Shown piece by piece: positions 7,643 to 11,640 of a DNA stretch of 11,640 nt. A program made the position numbers and the translations under genes. The stretch comes from Balneolaceae bacterium (GTDB lineage Bacteria; Bacteroidota; Rhodothermia; Balneolales; Balneolaceae), in contig SKRK01000305.1 of the NCBI GenBank assembly GCA_007118525.1, positions 1-11,640 of the forward strand. Reading direction: 5' to 3'. The notes below the pieces were generated by a model. That model worked only from the letters and a program-made list of their open reading frames with translations. It searched no databases and was not told the origin of the DNA. How positions within the stretch are numbered: the first letter of the stretch is position 1; every line of letters starts with the position of its first letter.

Positions 7643-8338
7643 TTAAAATATCTCTACTGAAAACTCCCTGAGGTCGAACCAATCAGGCAGTTCAAAATCT
7701 GTGTTTATAATTATACCGCCGATTAGTACAACGGTAGTGTTCTTAAAGCTCCCGGCACTCTTCTTCAGCAATTCCTTAATGCGTTTATCAATTTGCTGAT
7801 ACATTACATCTGTTGCCGCAACAAGAGGCTCTTCATGATTACCAATATCTTCTGCTGCGGGTAATAGCTGCTCCTCCAGTTTCCACTGCTGATAATCCAG
7901 GTCACTGTCTTTTGTTCCGGCCTGGTTCTTCAGGATGTCGTTAACCGAAGCTTTCAATGCACCGCAACAGGTGGTTTCAAGTGTTTGCCCCATGCGCTGT
8001 ACATTACCAATTGTACCTGTTTTTGAAACCCCGATATGAGGGCCATATTCGATAATTGCATACCCGTTATCGGGAATATGTGCGGCAAAGGCGCCAAAAC
8101 CGGTGGTTCCTGTGAACGGAAAGCCTCCCAGCCCACCCAGCGAAAAAGGGTTTTTATGATCTATGTAATCCCTGAAATTCGTTGACGTGCGAACAATCTC
8201 ATCGCTGCAAACCGACGTCCCAAGAATTGTTTTTTGAGTATCAAACCCATGTTTATCAATAAGTTTATTTATACACGAACGTGTAATCTCACGACCCGTT
8301 TCAGCATTCGGATAATACTTTTTTATAACCCGTTCCAT
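7643..8338 (-). CDS. LCIB/C-family beta-carbonic anhydrase (limiting-CO2-inducible B-like)
   Basis: This 231-residue protein matches the LCIB/LCIC family known from algal CO2-concentrating mechanisms, which has a beta-carbonic anhydrase fold. It shows CSDEIVR (44-50), with a candidate zinc ligand Cys44 and the Asp46-Arg50 dyad. It also has the Gly-rich GGLGGFPFTGTTGFGAFAAH (68-87), YGPHIGVS (98-105) with candidate zinc ligand His101, and TTCCGAL (122-128), with Cys124 or Cys125 as third ligand. All active-site elements I know for the family are present, so CO2/HCO3- interconversion is plausible. Some algal members are inactive alone, so activity is inference. There is no signal peptide, so it is probably cytosolic. 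It seems to be the first gene of an operon with rluB, the hydrolase and the TPR gene. No carboxysome, Rubisco or bicarbonate transporter gene is nearby. Confidence 0.8.
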   Translation of the reverse strand: MERVIKKYYPNAETGREITRSCINKLIDKHGFDTQKTILGTSVCSDEIVRTSTNFRDYIDHKNPFSLGGLGGFPFTGTTGFGAFAAHIPDNGYAIIEYGPHIGVSKTGTIGNVQRMGQTLETTCCGALKASVNDILKNQAGTKDSDLDYQQWKLEEQLLPAAEDIGNHEEPLVAATDVMYQQIDKRIKELLKKSAGSFKNTTVVLIGGIIINTDFELPDWFDLREFSVEIF

Positions 8339-8395
8339 TTCGTAAATATTATTTCAAAAGTTAACCTTAAACATACAATAAATTGAGCACGATCC

Positions 8396-8401
8396 ATTAT
8401 A
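8396..8401 (-). promoter_or_regulatory. Candidate -10 box for the LCIB-led operon
   Basis: On the minus strand a perfect TATAAT lies about 58 bp upstream of the LCIB-like start codon and just downstream of the hairpin that follows yidD. No good -35 hexamer is found 16-18 bp upstream, so the assignment is tentative. The combination with the hairpin makes this a sensible place for a new transcription unit. Confidence 0.3.
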
Positions 8402-8418
8402 TCGATTTTATTCAATCC

Positions 8419-8456
8419 GTTTACACCCATTCACCCCTGCTGATGAATTTATAAAC
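8419..8456 (-). terminator. Two-tier hairpin directly after yidD (no U-tract)
   Basis: Directly after the yidD stop, GTTTA (8419-8423) pairs with TAAAC (8452-8456). Inside it, ATTCACC (8429-8435) pairs with GATGAAT (8442-8448), seven pairs counting one G-U, around a 6-nt loop. No T-run follows on the minus strand, so it may be a non-canonical terminator, an mRNA 3' stabiliser, or incidental. Confidence 0.35.
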
Positions 8457-8708
8457 CTAATTTGAATTTGTCTCCCCACTCTTGCCGGGCACCGGATCAT
8501 AGCCCGACGTGCCCCATGGATGACACTTGCCAATACGTTTTAATCCAAGCCAGGCGCCCTTAAAAGCGCCCCATTCTCTTATCGCCTCTATCATGTATGA
8601 AGAACAAGTTGGGGAGTGCCTGCAAGATGGCCCCAGCCATGGCGAGATAACCAGCTGGTAGGCTCTCACAATAATGATAATAATCCGGCTGAAAGCTTTG
8701 TTGATCAC
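8457..8708 (-). CDS. yidD: YidD membrane protein insertion efficiency factor
   Basis: This 83-residue protein has the whole YidD signature. A short hydrophobic or amphipathic N-terminus (8-23) runs into [16 protein letters not shown] (15-30), then [13 protein letters not shown] (31-43) and [14 protein letters not shown] (61-74). The three cysteines (29, 35, 62) are at the usual positions. YidD helps the YidC insertase put proteins in the inner membrane. In many bacteria the gene sits between rnpA and yidC; here it follows cysS. The start is a GTG at 8708. No in-frame ATG could give a full-length protein, and the length fits the family. It lies 87 bp after cysS and may share its transcript. 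Confidence 0.93.
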   Translation of the reverse strand: MINKAFSRIIIIIVRAYQLVISPWLGPSCRHSPTCSSYMIEAIREWGAFKGAWLGLKRIGKCHPWGTSGYDPVPGKSGETNSN

Positions 8709-8731
8709 CCTAAATACGATTTAATTTCATT

Positions 8732-8765
8732 TTCAGATTTTTAAAGTTGTCATCCATAATCTGAA
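8732..8765. repeat. Perfect 8-bp inverted repeat in cysS-yidD gap
   Basis: TTCAGATT (8732-8739) and AATCTGAA (8758-8765) form a perfect 8-bp inverted repeat with an 18-nt spacer, inside the 87-bp gap between cysS and yidD. No T-run follows in the direction of transcription. It could be a weak hairpin between the cistrons or a protein-binding site. Confidence 0.4.
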
Positions 8766-8795
8766 CGTCTGAAGTATAACATTGGTACGATTTTA

Positions 8796-10301
8796 CTAAA
8801 GAATCTCAAAAGTGGTCTCTCCGCTTTTATCATCTTTAAGCTGAATACCAATTTTAAGTAAATCGTCGCGTATTTTGTCGGATGTGGCGAAATCTCTCCT
8901 TTCACGCGCCTCAGCCCTGATCTCAATCAACAATTGAACCAGATCTTCAGTTTTGCTGTCGCCTGAAGTAGGGTCCTCTTTTAAACCCAGAACATCAAAA
9001 ACAAAATCATCCATTGTTTTCGACAGGGTGGTAAAAGCTGACACTGAGATATCGTCCCTGCTTATCTGATTATTATGGAGCGCATTAATTTTCGATACCA
9101 GGTCGAACAGTGCCGCCAGCGTACGGGCTGTGTTAAAATCGTCGTTCATCATTTCATGACACCGGTCGCACAGCTCCAAAATCTCGCTGTCGAGAGCGCC
9201 ACCGGAATCCTTTGATGGAGGATCCATCTTTCTGAGAAGGCCAATCGCATTCATTAGCCGGTTATACCCTTTCTCAGCGGCTGTAAGTGCCTCATTGGAA
9301 AAGTCAATTTTACTTCGATAGTGGCTTTGAAGCATCAAAAACCGGGCAACCATCGGGTTAAATGCTTTTTCCAGTTTCTCATGTTCGCCTGTAAACAAAG
9401 CTTCCAGGTTTATAAAGTTGCCGGCACTTTTACTCATCTTGGCGCCATCGATGGTAATCATGTTGTTATGCAGCCAGTAATTTACAGGATCGTGGCCATG
9501 CGCTCCGCGGCACTGTGCAATTTCAGCTTCATGATGAGGAAACTGCAGATCGAGCCCTCCGCCATGGATATCAAATTTATTACCAAGATATTTCGTACTC
9601 ATCGTGGTGCACTCCAGGTGCCATCCCGGGAATCCTTCACCCCAGGGAGATCTCCACCTCATGATGTGTTCGGGAGCAGCTCTTTTCCAGAGGGCAAAAT
9701 CGTGCGGACTCTTCTTCTCCTCCATTCCCTCCGTATCGCGGCTGCCGGCCTGCAAATCTTCAAGTACTTTACCGGAGAGATCGCCATAGCTGTTATTTTT
9801 ACGATACTTCTCCAGGTCAAAATAGATATTTCCGTTTACCTGATACGCAAAACCGTTCTGCAGGAGCTTTTCAACAAGTTCAATCTGTTCAATAATGTGT
9901 CCTGATGCGGTGGGCTCGATACTGGGCCGAAGGCAGTTCAGGGCATCCATCCCCCGGTGATATCTAATCGTGTAGGTTTGGACCACTTCCATCGGCTCAA
10001 TCTGCTCCAGCCGGGCTTTTTTGGCGATTTTATCCTCGCCCTGCTCCAACTCCTCATTTTCAAGATGACCAACGTCCGTTATATTTCTCACATACCGCAC
10101 CTTATAACCCAGGTGCTTTAAATAACGATAGATCACATCAAAACTTACGGCAGAACGTGCATGCCCCAAATGCGGATCTCCATAAACCGTAGGACCGCAC
10201 ACATACAAACCCACGAAAGGAGGATTGATAGGTTTGAACTCTTCCTTCTTTCTTGTAAAACTGTTGTATAGATAAAGCTGGGATTTCTCCGGGGTGGCCA
10301 T
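8796..10301 (-). CDS. cysS: Cysteinyl-tRNA synthetase
   Basis: This 501-residue class I aminoacyl-tRNA synthetase attaches cysteine to tRNA-Cys in the cytosol. It has the HIGH motif as HLGH (44-47) and the KMSKS motif (288-292). The catalytic zinc ligands fit Cys35 (YVCGPTVY), Cys231 (WHLECTTM), His256 and Glu260 (FPHHEAEIAQ), with the spacing known for the family. The C-terminal region (about 340-501) is the helical anticodon-binding (DALR-like) part. Length and motifs are normal and nothing is missing. The start at 10301 yields the usual short lead before the Rossmann fold. No Shine-Dalgarno is seen; instead phased AACC repeats precede the ATG. It sits between folE and yidD on the same strand. 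Confidence 0.97.
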   Translation of the reverse strand: MATPEKSQLYLYNSFTRKKEEFKPINPPFVGLYVCGPTVYGDPHLGHARSAVSFDVIYRYLKHLGYKVRYVRNITDVGHLENEELEQGEDKIAKKARLEQIEPMEVVQTYTIRYHRGMDALNCLRPSIEPTASGHIIEQIELVEKLLQNGFAYQVNGNIYFDLEKYRKNNSYGDLSGKVLEDLQAGSRDTEGMEEKKSPHDFALWKRAAPEHIMRWRSPWGEGFPGWHLECTTMSTKYLGNKFDIHGGGLDLQFPHHEAEIAQCRGAHGHDPVNYWLHNNMITIDGAKMSKSAGNFINLEALFTGEHEKLEKAFNPMVARFLMLQSHYRSKIDFSNEALTAAEKGYNRLMNAIGLLRKMDPPSKDSGGALDSEILELCDRCHEMMNDDFNTARTLAALFDLVSKINALHNNQISRDDISVSAFTTLSKTMDDFVFDVLGLKEDPTSGDSKTEDLVQLLIEIRAEARERRDFATSDKIRDDLLKIGIQLKDDKSGETTFEIL

Positions 10302-10606
10302 TGAAGGTTAAGATTGGTTAGTACTGGTTGGAAAAAGTGATTCTGTAAGTAGGTATTTTGCTTAATAACGCCAACAGGTAAAAATACGCTTAAATTTAAA
10401 TGATAGATGACCAAGCTTTTAGCATCGCTGTTTCACAGCCTTTAATCAAATATCGAAGCCTGCCCCAAGAAAAACCTGCTAACACACTTTTCAAAAAAGC
10501 AGTATCTGCGTACACTAAATAATAAGATCGAGATTAACTTATCGGGCTGCTCTGTGATTTTTTGCCTGATACGACAATAGTAGCCCAAAGCACAATATAT
10601 GGCAAT
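10302..10606. other. Intergenic region between folE and cysS
   Basis: This 305-bp region downstream of folE and upstream of cysS has no credible gene. On the minus strand, just before the cysS ATG, three 10-bp-phased units begin with AACC (10303-10330). A short hairpin GCTGT-TTC-ACAGC lies at 10427-10439, and a TTAAATTTAA palindrome near 10390-10399. Just after folE, GGGCTGCT (10544-10551) can pair with AGTAGCCC (10579-10586) with one G-U pair, but the loop is long. A convincing terminator for folE and a clear promoter for cysS were not found. Confidence 0.4.
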
Positions 10607-11308
10607 CTACATCTCCGTGTTCGTCTTCATATAATCGATAAACCTCTGCTGAACCAACTTCTTTTTAAACTCTCCCCTGTACTCTGTGGTTATCGTACTG
10701 CTTTCACGATCCTGAATTCCACGTGTAGACACACAAAAATGTTTGCTCTCAATAAATACGGCAACATTTTCTGTTTCCAGCGCAGTCTGAAGCTCGTCAG
10801 CAATCTGGAGTGTCAGGCGCTCTTGTACCTGGGGCCTTCTAGCGTAAAAATCCACAATGCGGTTAATTTTTGAAAGACCTATAACCCTTCCACTGCTAAA
10901 ATAGGCTACATGCGCCTTTCCTATAAAGGGCAAAAAGTGGTGTTCGCAAAATGAGGTAACGTTGATATTTTTCACAACCACCATGTCGCCATACTCATAC
11001 TTGTTGTCGAACTTCTTGGCATCCGGTCTGTTTTTCGGATTGAGGCCATGAAAAATCTCCTCAACATACATTTTGGCGACTCGGTAGGGCGTACCTTTTA
11101 GGCTCTCATCATTTAGATCGAGACCAAGGGCGTGCATAATTTCAGCAAAATTCTTCTGGATGATCTCAATTTTCTCCTTATCGGAAAGCTCAAAAGCGTC
11201 GCTTCTAAGCGGGGTCTTAACAGACGAAGAGAGATGGTTATCTCCCATATCAACTGCATCATTGTGATTCACCTGAATAGAATCCAATACATTTTTTTCT
11301 TTACTCAT
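10607..11308 (-). CDS. folE: GTP cyclohydrolase I (FolE, type IA)
   Basis: This 233-residue cytosolic enzyme converts GTP to 7,8-dihydroneopterin triphosphate, the first step of tetrahydrofolate and other pterin synthesis. The zinc ligands are present: Cys121 and His124 in FCEHH (120-124), and Cys192 in HFCVSTRG (190-197). Their spacing (3 and 71 residues) equals that of the E. coli enzyme. Other family landmarks are GTPYRVAKMY (72-81), the catalytic-pocket segment FLPFIGKAHVAY (125-136) and the RPQVQERLT segment (158-166). The first 40 or so residues are a poorly conserved, probably flexible extension. As a zinc-dependent type IA protein it differs from the alternative FolE2. The start at 11308 (MSKEKN) has no Shine-Dalgarno. 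The upstream gap holds repeats and a possible promoter. Confidence 0.96.
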   Translation of the reverse strand: MSKEKNVLDSIQVNHNDAVDMGDNHLSSSVKTPLRSDAFELSDKEKIEIIQKNFAEIMHALGLDLNDESLKGTPYRVAKMYVEEIFHGLNPKNRPDAKKFDNKYEYGDMVVVKNINVTSFCEHHFLPFIGKAHVAYFSSGRVIGLSKINRIVDFYARRPQVQERLTLQIADELQTALETENVAVFIESKHFCVSTRGIQDRESSTITTEYRGEFKKKLVQQRFIDYMKTNTEM

Positions 11309-11346
11309 CGATACAAGATCTGGTACTATTTTAAAAATTAATCAAG

Positions 11347-11374
11347 ATCATAAAGTTACGGGTTCCTGCCCCAA
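11347..11374 (-). promoter_or_regulatory. Candidate folE promoter
   Basis: On the minus strand TTGGGG (11369-11374) is followed, after 16 bp, by TATGAT (11347-11352). This is a fair -35/-10 pair, with a good -10 and a weak -35, about 40 bp before the folE start codon. The -10 copy overlaps one of the ATCATAA repeats noted here. Tentative. Confidence 0.3.
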
Positions 11375-11420
11375 TATCATAATAGAGGCAGTCTCTCGAG
11401 GTCATAGCCTGTTATGATAT
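11374..11420. repeat. Long interrupted hairpin between aconitase gene and folE
   Basis: ATATCATAA (11374-11382) pairs perfectly with TTATGATAT (11412-11420). After a small bulge, AGGC (11386-11389) pairs with GCCT (11407-11410), giving a 13-bp two-part stem around a 17-nt loop that contains CTCGAG. It lies 22 bp past the aconitase-like stop codon. Transcribed on the minus strand it has no U-tract after it, so it is at best a non-canonical terminator. It could instead be an operator, since the core ATCATAA also recurs at 11347-11353. Confidence 0.5.
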
Positions 11421-11442
11421 CGAGCTAACTTATCCAAGGGTT

Positions 11443-11640
11443 CTAACCTTTCTCTTTTTTAAACGTATTGATAATACCGCCATCCAAAAGAGCTTTAAGC
11501 TGGCGGCCGCTCAGCGTGTGTGTGGTTGTAAATTCTGTTCCTTTCGAGATATTCGTAACCACGACTTTTTCACCGCTTTTAAGCTGCTCACGGATATTCT
11601 CAATTTGCAGAATATCACCCTGTTCAATAGCATCATAATC
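11443..11640 (-). CDS. Aconitate hydratase-like protein, C-terminal end (cut by window edge)
   Basis: Reading the minus strand from the right edge gives 65 residues in one open frame ending in TAG at 11443. It begins DYDAIEQGDILQIENI, passes through KVVVTNISKGTEF, and ends LSGRQLKALLDGGIINTFKK. This is the pattern of the last strand-helix part of the aconitase/isopropylmalate isomerase swivel domain. There, a Y-x-x-I-x-x-GD-x-L motif and a terminal 'RQ...L..GG.(I/L)N' helix are typical. Its C-terminal position suits the single-chain aconitase type (TCA cycle, citrate to isocitrate), closer to the Desulfuromonas/Cytophaga-type putative aconitase than to the mitochondrial type. A separate LeuD-like small subunit cannot be excluded. 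The start codon lies outside the window. It is followed by folE on the same strand, 134 bp away. Confidence 0.65.
   Translation of the reverse strand, partial: DYDAIEQGDILQIENIREQLKSGEKVVVTNISKGTEFTTTHTLSGRQLKALLDGGIINTFKKEKG

Noticed and set aside
7620..7682. Upstream extension of the rluB reading frame
   Set aside because: It would overlap the LCIB-like coding end by 40 bp, and its residues do not resemble the charged tail. The ATG at 7619 fits better.
8712..8759. 15-codon minus-strand mini-ORF ([15 protein letters not shown]) ending just before yidD
   Set aside because: It could be a leader peptide but has no regulatory codon run and no clear ribosome-binding site. An open frame this short is expected by chance.
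9321..9905. 194-codon plus-strand open frame
   Set aside because: It lies entirely antisense to the catalytic core of cysS, whose conserved motifs explain the coding constraint. The translated protein looks like a shadow.
10544..10586. GGGCTGCT/AGTAGCCC inverted repeat as terminator of folE
   Set aside because: The loop is about 27 nt and no T-run follows the stem on the minus strand, so it does not meet the pattern of an intrinsic terminator.
1..11640. CRISPR array, IS element, prophage, tRNA or rRNA gene, riboswitch
   Set aside because: Scanned by eye on both strands. No spaced direct repeats, transposase, cloverleaf-like sequence or familiar riboswitch core was seen.

Overview
The window reads as a stretch of bacterial chromosome from the Bacteroidota/Balneolota/Rhodothermota neighbourhood, with Balneolota-like as my best guess. 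This placement is inference. It rests on moderate GC judged by eye, A/T-rich leaders with almost no Shine-Dalgarno sequences (only one gene has a strong one), a Bacteroidota-type CysS, and the folE-cysS-yidD gene order. No phage, IS element, CRISPR array, tRNA or rRNA gene was seen.

Layout. Positions 1-95 hold two short runs of degenerate 7-bp tandem repeats just beyond the end of an RND/MMPL-type exporter gene (96-2603, minus). A 366-bp divergent intergenic region (2604-2969) is rich in inverted repeats. It separates the exporter from a plus-strand, overlapping gene pair: a small membrane-anchored protein with a WPFSIYPMFS motif, and an HTTM-type (vitamin K carboxylase-like) multipass membrane protein. 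That pair seems to end at a hairpin plus T8 terminator lying over the 3' end of the convergent gene.

From 4398 to the right edge every gene is on the minus strand. In order of transcription (right to left) they are: the C-terminus of an aconitase-like protein (cut by the window edge), folE, cysS, yidD, an LCIB/C-type beta-carbonic anhydrase, an RluB-type rRNA pseudouridine synthase with a long charged N-terminal tail, an alpha/beta hydrolase, and a secreted TPR protein. The last four are tightly packed (gaps of 23 bp, a 4-bp overlap, then 10 bp) and probably form one operon. A TATAAT-like -10 box and a hairpin after yidD mark its likely upstream border.

Most genes are housekeeping: translation (cysS, rluB), pteridine synthesis (folE), membrane protein biogenesis (yidD) and the TCA cycle (aconitase). 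The less ordinary items are the bacterial LCIB-type carbonic anhydrase, the HTTM plus WPFSxYPMFS gene pair, and the structured or repetitive intergenic DNA. I found no clear defence system or other large undescribed machinery.
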